Below are positions 35,644-43,182 of a stretch of DNA of 64,000 nucleotides, in pieces (within the stretch, counting starts at the first letter, position 1; every line of letters begins with the position of its first letter). Location of the stretch: contig NZ_BAABED010000001.1 of NCBI RefSeq assembly GCF_039539965.1, positions 62,001 to 126,000 of the forward strand. Reading direction: 5' to 3'. Under the pieces are notes generated by a model. It saw nothing but the letters and a program-made list of their open reading frames with translations. It made no database searches and was not told where the DNA came from. This stretch comes from Arthrobacter methylotrophus (GTDB lineage: Bacteria; Actinomycetota; Actinomycetes; Actinomycetales; Micrococcaceae). The position numbers were made by a program, and so were the translations under genes.

Positions 35644-36117
35644 ATGCGCGTTCACATCGCAACCGACCACGCAGGTATGGAACTAAGCTCGCACCTCATC
35701 ACCACACTCTCCGCCCACGGCTACGAAATGGTGGACCACGGACCCGCAGCCTACGACGCCGAAGACGACTACCCGGCCTTCTGCATTAACGCCGCTACTG
35801 CCGTCGTGGCCGACCAAGCCGCGGGCGTGGACGCCCTCGGCATAGTACTCGGCGGCTCAGGCAACGGCGAGCAAATCGCCGCGAACAAAGTCAAAGGCGT
35901 CCGCGCGGCCCTGGCCTGGAACCTGGACACCGCCAAACTCGCCCGCCAACACAACAACGCCAACGTCGTCGCAGTCGGCGGACGCCAACACACAGTCCAC
36001 GAAGCCACCGAACTGATCAAAGCATTCCTGACCGAACCATTCACCAACGCCGAACGCCACGAACGCCGCATCGGCCAGATCGCCACCTACGAAACCACCG
36101 GCGAAATCACCAACTAA
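35644..36117 (+). CDS. rpiB: Ribose-5-phosphate isomerase B
   Basis: A 157-residue RpiB/LacAB-family enzyme interconverting ribulose and ribose 5-phosphates. The phosphate-binding loop reads GGSGNGEQIAANKVKGVRAAL. As in the Mycobacterium tuberculosis type, the catalytic Cys of E. coli RpiB is absent and Glu76 (in GNGEQ) would act as base. DHAGMEL holds the conserved Asp-His. The ATG at 35644 follows GAAGGACAA and gives the usual length; longer in-frame starts would overlap rpe. It is part of the tkt-tal-rpe-rpiB-fba run. Confidence 0.93.
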   Translation: MRVHIATDHAGMELSSHLITTLSAHGYEMVDHGPAAYDAEDDYPAFCINAATAVVADQAAGVDALGIVLGGSGNGEQIAANKVKGVRAALAWNLDTAKLARQHNNANVVAVGGRQHTVHEATELIKAFLTEPFTNAERHERRIGQIATYETTGEITN

Positions 36118-36169
36118 ACCAGCGCTCCACCCAGGTCAGCAAAGACGAAAAATCAGCATAGGAGTCAGT

Positions 36170-37189
36170 ATGCCCATCGCAACCCCAGAGATTTACTCCG
36201 AGATGATCGACCGTGCGAAGGTCGGTGGTTTCGCGTTTCCGGCCGTGAATGTGACCTCGTCGCAGACCCTGAACGCGGCGATCCGTGGTTTTGCTGAGGC
36301 TGAGTCGGATGGCATCATTCAGGTTTCGACTGGTGGCGCGGCTTATTGGTCCGGTGCTTCGGTCAAGAACATGGTTGTCGGTTCCTTGGGTTTTGCTGCT
36401 TTCGCCCGTGAGGTCGCGAAGAACTACAACGTGAATATTGCCCTGCATACGGATCACTGCCCGCAGGACAAGCTGGCTGATTTTGTGTTGCCGTTGCTGG
36501 CTGCTTCGGAGGAAGCGGTGAAGGCCGGCAAGGACCCCATTTTCAACTCGCATATGTGGGATGGCTCGCATGAGACTTTGTCCGAGAATCTGCGGATTGG
36601 CCGGGAGCTTCTGGAGCGTGCGGCTGCGGCCAGGATCATCCTCGAGGTTGAGATCGGTACGGTCGGCGGCGAGGAAGACGGTGTTGAGAACGAGATCAAC
36701 GAGAAGCTCTACACCACCACCGAAGACGCCTTGGCCACGATCGAGGCGTTGGGTGCGGGGGAGAACGGTCGGTATCTGACGGCGTTGACGTTCGGGAACG
36801 TCCATGGCGTGTACAAGCCGGGCAACGTCAAGCTCCGTCCGGAGCTCCTCAAGCAGATCCAGGCGGAGGTCGGTGCCAAAATCGGCAAGGACAACCCGTT
36901 TGATCTGGTGTTCCACGGTGGTTCGGGTTCCACGGAGCAGGAGATCGCGGATGCTGTTTCCTATGGTGTCATCAAGATGAACATCGACACCGATGTCCAG
37001 TATGCGTTCACCCGTCCGGTTGCCGGACACATGTTCTCGAACTACGACGGTGTCTTGAAGGTCGACGGCGAGATGGGCAATAAGAAGGCCTATGATCCGC
37101 GTGTCTGGGGTGCTTCGGCGGAGGCCGGCATGGCTGCCCGGATCGTGGAAGCCGCAAAGCAGCTCGGATCGGTAGGCAAGACCTTCTAA
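36170..37189 (+). CDS. fba: Class II fructose-bisphosphate aldolase
   Basis: A 339-residue zinc-dependent aldolase cleaving fructose 1,6-bisphosphate to glyceraldehyde 3-phosphate and dihydroxyacetone phosphate. The zinc site His appears in NIALHTDHCPQDKL; other marks are EVEIGTVGGEEDGV, LTALTFGNVHGVYKPGNVKLRPELL, VFHGGSGSTEQEI and IKMNIDTDVQYAF. It gives the cleavage step of the fructose-bisphosphate variant of RuMP, with pfkA upstream in the pathway. A decayed second copy of its 3' end lies at 41948-42010. Confidence 0.96.
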   Translation: MPIATPEIYSEMIDRAKVGGFAFPAVNVTSSQTLNAAIRGFAEAESDGIIQVSTGGAAYWSGASVKNMVVGSLGFAAFAREVAKNYNVNIALHTDHCPQDKLADFVLPLLAASEEAVKAGKDPIFNSHMWDGSHETLSENLRIGRELLERAAAARIILEVEIGTVGGEEDGVENEINEKLYTTTEDALATIEALGAGENGRYLTALTFGNVHGVYKPGNVKLRPELLKQIQAEVGAKIGKDNPFDLVFHGGSGSTEQEIADAVSYGVIKMNIDTDVQYAFTRPVAGHMFSNYDGVLKVDGEMGNKKAYDPRVWGASAEAGMAARIVEAAKQLGSVGKTF

Positions 37190-37256
37190 TGTTGGAACCC
37201 ATAGAGGAGGGGCAGAGCCTTTCTCGGGGCAGATAGCCTGCAAGAAGGAGTGTTTA

Positions 37257-38252
37257 ATGAGCGAGAAACTGCGTTGGGGCGTCCTGGGCACCGCCCGAGT
37301 TGTCCGAAAGACAATTCCTGCGTTGCAGGAAACGAAAAATGGTGAGGTCGTAGGCATCGCGTCCCGCACCGAGGAAAGGGCCAGGGAGTACGCCGACAAG
37401 CACGGTATCCCACAGGCGTTTGGCTCTTATGACGCGCTGCTCGCTTCCCCGGACATCGACGCTGTCTACATCGCCCTTCCCAATGCCCTGCACCTCGAAT
37501 GGATTCTAAAATCCTTGGACGCAGGCAAACACGTCCTCTGTGAAAAACCTTTGGCCATGAGCGCCGACGAGTGCGAGGAGATTACGAGCAAGGCCGAGGA
37601 GACCGGGCTCAAAGTCTTAGAAGGTTTTATGTACCGGTTTCACCCGCGTTTTGAGAAGCTACAAGAGCTGCTCGCGGCCCGCACGGTCGGCAAATTGACT
37701 TTCGTCCACGTCGGTCACTCTTTCGATGCGGGCGGGGACGACAACATCCGCTGGTATGCCGGGCTCGGCGGCGGCGCACTTTTCGATACCGGGTGCTACT
37801 GCGTCAACATGAGCCGGATGGTCACGGACCAGGAGCCGGCTCGAGTCGCCGCCTTTGGCAACTACCGTGACGCCATCGACGGAGGTCGGGTCGACACCAG
37901 CATTGCCGGCATGCTGCGCTTTCCCGGCGGTGCGACCGCGCTGTTTGATACCGGAGTGAATCTTGAGCGCCGCAACTTCTTGGAACTCACGGGCACCGAA
38001 GGCCGGCTCTACCTCGACAATCCGTTTGGGCTCCTGGAGGAGGATTCGGTCCTGGAGGAGCATCACTTCGGGCAGGACACGATCTATCACGAGGTCAAGG
38101 GCGAAAACCACTTCGTACGGATGGGCGAACACTTCGCCGACAGCGTCCTCAACGGAACGCCGCTCCGCTACGACCTCACGGACGCGGCAAACAACGCGCG
38201 GGCGTTGGAAGCTCTCGACAGGGCAGCGCGGAAACAAGAGGCGGGCGTCTGA
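37257..38252 (+). CDS. Gfo/Idh/MocA-family oxidoreductase
   Basis: A 331-residue NAD(P)-dependent dehydrogenase of the glucose-fructose oxidoreductase type. The N-terminal Rossmann fold begins LRWGVLGTARVVRKTIPAL; the signature EKPLAMSADECEEI has the conserved Lys, and GGGALFDTGCYCVNMSRM is typical of the C-terminal substrate domain. AAGGAG precedes the ATG. It lies directly after fba and may act on a sugar or inositol side substrate; a role in methylotrophy is not evident. Its 3' end abuts a pfkA fragment, suggesting it was inserted or rearranged at that point. Confidence 0.9.
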   Translation: MSEKLRWGVLGTARVVRKTIPALQETKNGEVVGIASRTEERAREYADKHGIPQAFGSYDALLASPDIDAVYIALPNALHLEWILKSLDAGKHVLCEKPLAMSADECEEITSKAEETGLKVLEGFMYRFHPRFEKLQELLAARTVGKLTFVHVGHSFDAGGDDNIRWYAGLGGGALFDTGCYCVNMSRMVTDQEPARVAAFGNYRDAIDGGRVDTSIAGMLRFPGGATALFDTGVNLERRNFLELTGTEGRLYLDNPFGLLEEDSVLEEHHFGQDTIYHEVKGENHFVRMGEHFADSVLNGTPLRYDLTDAANNARALEALDRAARKQEAGV

Positions 38253-38253
38253 A

Positions 38254-38375
38254 CCGCTTCGTCGTAGCGGTTCTGCGGAACGACTTTTAGCTTGCCCAGG
38301 GCGTCCTCGAAGCCCACGTATTCGATTTCCGTTCCTTTGAGCGCTGTCATGGGCCGCGCTGGATGTGGCCCAGTC
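38254..38375 (-). pseudogene. pfkA: Remnant of a second 6-phosphofructokinase gene (3' end)
   Basis: Read on the minus strand this encodes TALKGTEIEYVGFEDALGKLKVVPQNRYDEAV, almost the last 35 residues of the intact PfkA at 42085-43110. A short piece (CCGCGCTGGATGTGGCCCA) from further inside the gene follows at about 38351-38370, with roughly 95 bases missing between. No complete frame remains. Confidence 0.85.
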
Positions 38376-38840
38376 AGCCGTTGGACGGAACGGATTCGCC
38401 AGTTCGATCATCTCGCAAGCCCACTGGTGAATACGGGTGAATTTGGTCAACTTGGATTCATGCCTTGGGCTTGTCCGCAATCGCCGCTTTCGGGCTCCAG
38501 GTTAGCGGTCGTTCGAGTCAGAGGACGGTGGCTGAAAGGCACTCGTCTACACCGCCGACGAGAAACCCGACACCACCTCCGTCGCCTCCACCGCTAACCA
38601 GACAGGAACCCGGCACTACACAGCCGACGGCACCATTGCCGGCATCAAGTATTTTTCTTTTCTTTTTTGCTGCTGTCCGGTGGCTTCTACGTGTCCGCTC
38701 CGCCGGGCACAGCTACGCGATGCTCCGCCAGCAGCCAAAAAGCAACGGCAGGAATGGGAGCTGGCCGGGCACCTGAGCCGCCCCGGCCACCGAATTCTCG
38801 GCAAGGATACAAGAATCCATGAGGGTGCGGTCGAAGATAC
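38376..38840. other. Gene-free 465-base spacer with decayed coding-like sequence
   Basis: No intact gene is seen. A plus-strand stretch near 38544-38655 reads like protein (VYTADEKPDTTSVASTANQ) but has no start or recognisable family. A 30-base segment at 38705-38734 (GCACAGCTACGCGATGCTCC core) recurs at 41911-41940 next to the fba remnant. The region looks like the scar of a rearrangement. Confidence 0.6.
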
Positions 38841-39440
38841 CTAAATCCTGGTGTCTTCGACGTTTTGGTGTGCTGTCACGAAAGGACCGAGGAGCGTGCT
38901 GAGGTGGGAGTGGACCTGTTCCAGCGTTTGCCCGGATTCGAGCATGCGGGTGCCCGCGTGGACGACGGAGTTGATCATCTCTGCCAGCGACTCGGGGTCC
39001 GCAACCCCGAGCTCTGTGAGCGTCTCTATGAGCGGTTCCTGGAGCTGGCGGTGCATCCGAGTGGCTTGCTCGTCTAGTTCGGCTCCCGGGGCCAGCGCGG
39101 CCAGCGCCGAACCCACGGCGTGTGCTCCTTCAGCGACGAGGTCCACGTTGGCTGTGGCGTAGGCCAAGATACGGTCGGCGTTGTTGGGGGCAGCCGCCAT
39201 GGCCCCGGTGACTCGCTCGGTCCAGCGCGGAAAGATGTCGCGGACTAGCGCCTGGAGGAGGTCCTGGCGGGAGCCGAAGTACTGGTAGACGCTGGGACGT
39301 GACAGTCCGGCCCGCTCGGCCACGGCGGCCATGGTAGGCGCTTCGGAGGTCTCCTGCAATAGTTCGTGGGCAGCGTCCAATAGTGCGCGTTCTTGTGCGG
39401 CGCGGTGTTCCGCGACGGTGGGGGCACTGATTCTGGGCAT
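38841..39440 (-). CDS. TetR-family transcriptional regulator
   Basis: A 199-residue repressor with an N-terminal HTH (ALLDAAHELLQETSEAPTMAAVAERAGLSRPSVYQYFGSRQDLLQALV, about residues 19-66) and an all-helical ligand domain. The ATG at 39440 has AAAGGA eight bases upstream; a GTG 18 bases earlier is less likely. It lies 97 bases downstream of an ABC exporter on the same strand and probably represses it. The sequence GACTTACGTACGCA around 39459-39472 upstream of its start is a possible half-palindromic operator. Confidence 0.9.
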   Translation of the reverse strand: MPRISAPTVAEHRAAQERALLDAAHELLQETSEAPTMAAVAERAGLSRPSVYQYFGSRQDLLQALVRDIFPRWTERVTGAMAAAPNNADRILAYATANVDLVAEGAHAVGSALAALAPGAELDEQATRMHRQLQEPLIETLTELGVADPESLAEMINSVVHAGTRMLESGQTLEQVHSHLSTLLGPFVTAHQNVEDTRI

Positions 39441-39537
39441 TGCGGGATCCTTTGACACTGACTTACGTACGCATCAAGAGTACGGCGCGCGACGGCGGCC
39501 TGCTGAGCGGGCCGCCGTCGCGCGCTTGGGATCGGGC

Positions 39538-40269
39538 TTAGCGGATCGGGGCTGGGGCCCCTAAGCGGCCGTCCACCATTTCAGCGACGCGGTCGCAGTA
39601 GCCGAGGACGTCGTGGTCGTGGGTAACCATGACGGTTGCGACGCCGTGGTCATGGCTTTGGTGTGCGAGGAGTTCCACGACTTCGCGGCTGCGAGCACGG
39701 TCCAGGGACGCGGTCGGTTCATCCACGAGAAGGAGTTTCGCTCCGGTGACAAGTGCCCGCGCGATGCCCACGCGCTGGCGTTCGCCGCCGGAGAGCTGGC
39801 CCGGACGGTTGCTCGCACGGTGGGCCATGCCGACGGATTCCAGCAGGGGCATCGGGTCGAAGGTCTTCGTGCCGCCCGCGAGCCGGTTGGCCAGCCGGAG
39901 CTGGTCCGCCGCGGTCAGTGAGGGGATGAGGTTGCCGGACTGGAAGACGAAGCCGATGTTGGACAGCCGGAACGCAGCGCGTTTGCCCTGGCTCAGTTGT
40001 GAAAGGTCCTGGCCGTTGACCGTGACCGTTCCGGAATCCGGGGATACCAGGGCGCCGGCGACGGCGAGCAGTGAGGATTTGCCGGAACCGGACGGCCCGA
40101 CGATGGCCAGGAACTCGCCTGGGGAAACATCGAGGCTGACGTCCTCCAGGGCTGTCACCCGGGTGTTGCCGTCGCCGAGTTCCATCACCGCATGGCGGAT
40201 GGACAGGCCGGTGGTTTGGGGCGTGTAGGCGCGTCTTGCCCGTGCTGCCGGGAACGTGGGATTGGTCAT
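39538..40269 (-). CDS. ABC transporter ATP-binding protein (LolD/MacB type)
   Basis: A 243-residue ATPase. Walker A GPSGSGKSS, Q-loop NIGFVFQSGNLI, signature LSGGERQRVGIARAL, Walker B LLLVDEPTAS and the switch His in MVTHDHDV are all present. About 30 N-terminal residues precede the domain. The ATG overlaps the permease stop (ATGA). With its FtsX-like permease it forms an exporter of the MacB/lipoprotein-release class; substrate unknown. The TetR gene downstream suggests inducible efflux. Confidence 0.93.
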   Translation of the reverse strand: MTNPTFPAARARRAYTPQTTGLSIRHAVMELGDGNTRVTALEDVSLDVSPGEFLAIVGPSGSGKSSLLAVAGALVSPDSGTVTVNGQDLSQLSQGKRAAFRLSNIGFVFQSGNLIPSLTAADQLRLANRLAGGTKTFDPMPLLESVGMAHRASNRPGQLSGGERQRVGIARALVTGAKLLLVDEPTASLDRARSREVVELLAHQSHDHGVATVMVTHDHDVLGYCDRVAEMVDGRLGAPAPIR

Positions 40270-41408
40270 CGCTGTCCTCCAAGGGCGTTGAGCGGGTCGA
40301 TCCGGGAAATGCGCACCACGGCCACGGCGGCACCGATCAGGCCCAGACCGATGGTGAGAGCCGTGGCGATGGCGATCGGTGCGGCCTCGAGAGCGAACGG
40401 CATGGCACCCGGCATGGCGGCGCCCAATCCCAGGCCGGCGGCCACGCCCAGCGCGGTGAATCCCACCAACAGGATGGCGGCCTGGGCCAGTCCATCCCGC
40501 AGCAGGTAGCCGGTTGAGGCGCCGATGGCCCGCAGGACGGAGATTTCGTGTTTGCGTTGGATGGTCCACACGGTGAAGAACGCGCCGACCACCAGGGCGC
40601 AGATCGCGTAGAGGAAGACCTGGATCATGCTCAGGGTCATGGTCTCGGCCTCATAGCCAGGAGATGCGTTGAAGGCAGCGGACAGGGACTTGCTGGTCGT
40701 TCCGGCGGCAGCGTCGCCGGCGGCAAGGTCCAGCTTGGCGCCGGGCTTGGCCTGGACGGCCACCACGCTGGCGGTGTCGAAATGGAGTGCGGACAGTTGC
40801 ACGGCGGTCGGGGCTCCGGCGGCGGCCTGGCCGGACGCGATCAGCTGCCAGGTTTTCAGCGGCAGGTAGGCCACGTCGACGTGTCCGAACGTGGCCTGCC
40901 CCTCGGTGAAGCCAACAACTTTAAGCTTCGTGCCGATCCGGTCCAGCGTCACGACCGTGCCGAGATTAATGCCTTCAGCCTTTGCGGTGGAGGACACGAC
41001 GATGCCGTCAGTCTCGCCGAGGCCGGTGCCTGCCGAGCGGGACGGTTCAAGGAAGGATCCAGGCTCGATGCCGAAAAGCGTGAGGTCAACCTGCTTGCCG
41101 GAATCGGTGGTGGCATTGGCCATGCCGACGCCCATCTTCTCGGCGGCGGCCACGCCCTCGACGCCGCGCCAGGCGTCGAGCTGCTGGTCATCGATCGCGG
41201 AGCGGGAGAAGGCGTTGTCGGTCTTGGTTCCCTGATCAAAGGCAAACGCGGTCACGGGCATCGATTTGAGGCCTGACACGCCATCGTTGACAAGGCCCGA
41301 GGAAAGGCCGGAGAGCATCACCATCAGGACGGCAATGAGGGCTATGACACCGCCCATCAGGCTGAAGCGACCACGCGCGAAGATCAGTTCGCGGAGTGCA
41401 AGGAACAT
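40266..41408 (-). CDS. ABC transporter permease, FtsX/MacB type
   Basis: A 380-residue permease with one N-terminal helix (SLMGGVIALIAVLMVMLSGLSSGLV), a large extracytoplasmic domain (about residues 45-240), then three C-terminal helices of the FtsX domain, including ALVVGAFFTVWTIQRKHEISVLRAIGAS, the coupling-helix region typical of this class. It is the first gene of the operon with the ATPase. The start follows GGAGGA on the minus strand (about 41420). Confidence 0.9.
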   Translation of the reverse strand: MFLALRELIFARGRFSLMGGVIALIAVLMVMLSGLSSGLVNDGVSGLKSMPVTAFAFDQGTKTDNAFSRSAIDDQQLDAWRGVEGVAAAEKMGVGMANATTDSGKQVDLTLFGIEPGSFLEPSRSAGTGLGETDGIVVSSTAKAEGINLGTVVTLDRIGTKLKVVGFTEGQATFGHVDVAYLPLKTWQLIASGQAAAGAPTAVQLSALHFDTASVVAVQAKPGAKLDLAAGDAAAGTTSKSLSAAFNASPGYEAETMTLSMIQVFLYAICALVVGAFFTVWTIQRKHEISVLRAIGASTGYLLRDGLAQAAILLVGFTALGVAAGLGLGAAMPGAMPFALEAAPIAIATALTIGLGLIGAAVAVVRISRIDPLNALGGQR

Positions 41409-41658
41409 TGGCAGTCCTAGTTTCGGAGGAGGATGAATTTAGTTACTGACAAGATGTCGACATCTTTCCGACAGCTTGTCAGGAAAATGTATTTGTTTCA
41501 AATCTAGGACCGGTCGCGTGGCGCGACAACCCGCTTGCGGTGCGGACCCACATCCAACGAGGTAAATGCTTAAGCGGCCAACTCGACCATGCGAAGGTCA
41601 AGCTTCCGAAAGATAGGGCAGCAGTACTTGCTACGTGGTCCCATGCCAGAAGGCATCG

Positions 41659-41916
41659 TCATTCCCGGGCGGCCGGGACGGGAGACGGCCGGGAATGCTG
41701 CCAGCGCGGCGGCCTGATGGTCTGTGTGCCGAGTCCCTGGCGGCGGGACCCGTCGGCGACTTCCAGGAAGTCAATCTCCAGCCCGTTGCTCGCTTGGCGG
41801 ACCCCGTTGCCGGAATCCATCTCGGGGTCCGAGGGGAAAGCGGTAGTGACTTCATTGGCCTGCCAGCTGGCCTGTGTGCGGTCCTCCGATGACTCAAATG
41901 GCGAGAAAACGGGCAC
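41659..41916 (-). pseudogene. Possible GNAT acetyltransferase fragment
   Basis: The minus-strand frame includes GLEIDFLEVADGSRRQGLGTQTI, which fits the acetyl-CoA binding motif (R/Q-x-x-G-x-G/A) of GNAT enzymes. Only about 85 codons are open, shorter than the usual 140-170 residues, and neither end looks complete. It may be a truncated relic; real expression is unlikely. Confidence 0.4.
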
Positions 41917-41947
41917 AATTACGCGATGCTCCGCCAGCAGGCACGTG

Positions 41948-42010
41948 CAGCTGCGGCCCGGATTGTGGAAGGCGCCAATTAGCTCGGCACGGTCGGCAAG
42001 ACGGTCTAGT
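41948..42010 (+). pseudogene. fba: Remnant of a second fructose-bisphosphate aldolase gene (3' end)
   Basis: The stretch GCTGCGGCCCGGATTGTGG and onward to GGCAAGACGGTCTAG aligns with the last 60 bases of the intact fba (37130-37189), encoding AARIVE and a VGKT end, but with an internal TAG and small indels. It lies just before the intact pfkA, whereas the intact fba lies in front of a pfkA remnant. Confidence 0.75.
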
Positions 42011-42084
42011 GTCCGAGCAATTCCAATGACCGTTGTCCCGGGAGGGCCTCGGGGACCCCTCAGCCCGACAGGCTGGCCGGGGGC

Positions 42085-43110
42085 TCAGCCGAACAGGACT
42101 GCGGCTTCGTCGTAGCGGTTCTGCGGAACGACTTTTAGCTTGTCCAGGGCGTCCTCGAAAGCCACTCGTTCGATTTCCGTGCCTTTGAGGGCCACCATGG
42201 TTCCCCAGCGGCCTTCGACGACGGAGTCGATGGCGGCCATGCCCAGGCGGGTGGCCAGGACCCTGTCGAAGGCTGAGGGCACGCCGCCGCGCTGGATGTG
42301 GCCCAGGATGGTGGCACGGGTTTCGATGCCGGTCAGGGCTTCGATTTCCGGGGTGAGTTGGTCCGCGATGCCACCGAGCCGGGGACGGCCGAAGGTGTCT
42401 AGCCCGCGTTCGGAGTGCGGGGATTCCATGTGGTCCGGGACGAACCCTTCGGCCACCACTACCAGTGGGGCGCGGCCACGGGTGTGGGCTTCCTTGACCC
42501 ACTGGGCTATCTGCTCGATGCTGACTTTCTGCTCGGGGATCAGGATGGCGTGCGCGCCGGCTGCCATCCCGGCGTGCAGGGCGATCCAGCCCACGTGCCG
42601 GCCCATGACCTCCACGATCATGCAGCGGTGGTGCGATTCTCCGGTGGTGCGTAGCCGGTCCAGGGCCTCGGTGGCGATTTGGACGGCGGTGTCGAAACCG
42701 AAGGTGTAGTCCGTGGCGTCAAGGTCGTTGTCCACTGTCTTGGGAACGCCGACGATCTTGAGTCCTGCGTCGGTCAGGCGCTTGGCCGCGGCCAGGGTTC
42801 CCTCACCGCCGATGGCAATGATCGCCTCGATGCCAAGACGGTCCATGTGGGCCGTGATGACCTCGGGGCCGCCGCCGTTCTCGAACGGGTTGGTGCGGGA
42901 GGTGCCAAGGATGGTTCCGCCTTGTTTGGCGATGCCCCGGACCATGGTGCGGGGAATCTCGATGATGTCGCCCTCAACCACACCACGCCAGCCGTCCCGG
43001 AAGCCCACGAATTCGTGACCATGGATGGCAATGCCCTTGAGCACGGCGCCACGGATAACGGCGTTTAGACCGGGACAGTCGCCACCGCTGGTGAGGATTC
43101 CAATTTTCAT
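42085..43110 (-). CDS. pfkA: 6-phosphofructokinase
   Basis: A 341-residue enzyme phosphorylating fructose 6-phosphate to the bisphosphate, needed for the fructose-bisphosphate RuMP variant. The donor site has GILTSGGDCPGLNAVIRG (residues 4-21) and GGEGT (101-105); catalytic PKTVDND is at 123-129. Gly104 with Lys124 is the mixed signature seen in actinobacterial enzymes: Gly104 favours ATP, Lys124 is also found in PPi-dependent forms, so the phosphoryl donor is not certain. The ATG at 43110 is preferred to an upstream TTG. It lies 73 bases downstream of gapB on the same strand. Confidence 0.94.
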   Translation of the reverse strand: MKIGILTSGGDCPGLNAVIRGAVLKGIAIHGHEFVGFRDGWRGVVEGDIIEIPRTMVRGIAKQGGTILGTSRTNPFENGGGPEVITAHMDRLGIEAIIAIGGEGTLAAAKRLTDAGLKIVGVPKTVDNDLDATDYTFGFDTAVQIATEALDRLRTTGESHHRCMIVEVMGRHVGWIALHAGMAAGAHAILIPEQKVSIEQIAQWVKEAHTRGRAPLVVVAEGFVPDHMESPHSERGLDTFGRPRLGGIADQLTPEIEALTGIETRATILGHIQRGGVPSAFDRVLATRLGMAAIDSVVEGRWGTMVALKGTEIERVAFEDALDKLKVVPQNRYDEAAVLFG

Positions 43111-43182
43111 GTTTCGGCTCAAATCTAAGAAGGTTTGCGGGCATGGGTTCCGCCCGGTGACATGAGTGGTGGAGGGCGGACG

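Larger units (their letters stand above)
41409..42084. other. Gene-poor 676-base region holding two decayed genes
   Basis: Contains the ABC operon promoter region (41409-41520), a GNAT-like fragment on the minus strand and a fragment of fba on the plus strand, listed separately. No intact gene is seen. Confidence 0.7.

Noticed and set aside
38168..38350. A 60-codon minus-strand frame as a new small gene
   Set aside because: Its first 33 residues are the C-terminus of PfkA and the rest is antisense to the oxidoreductase; it is a pfkA relic.
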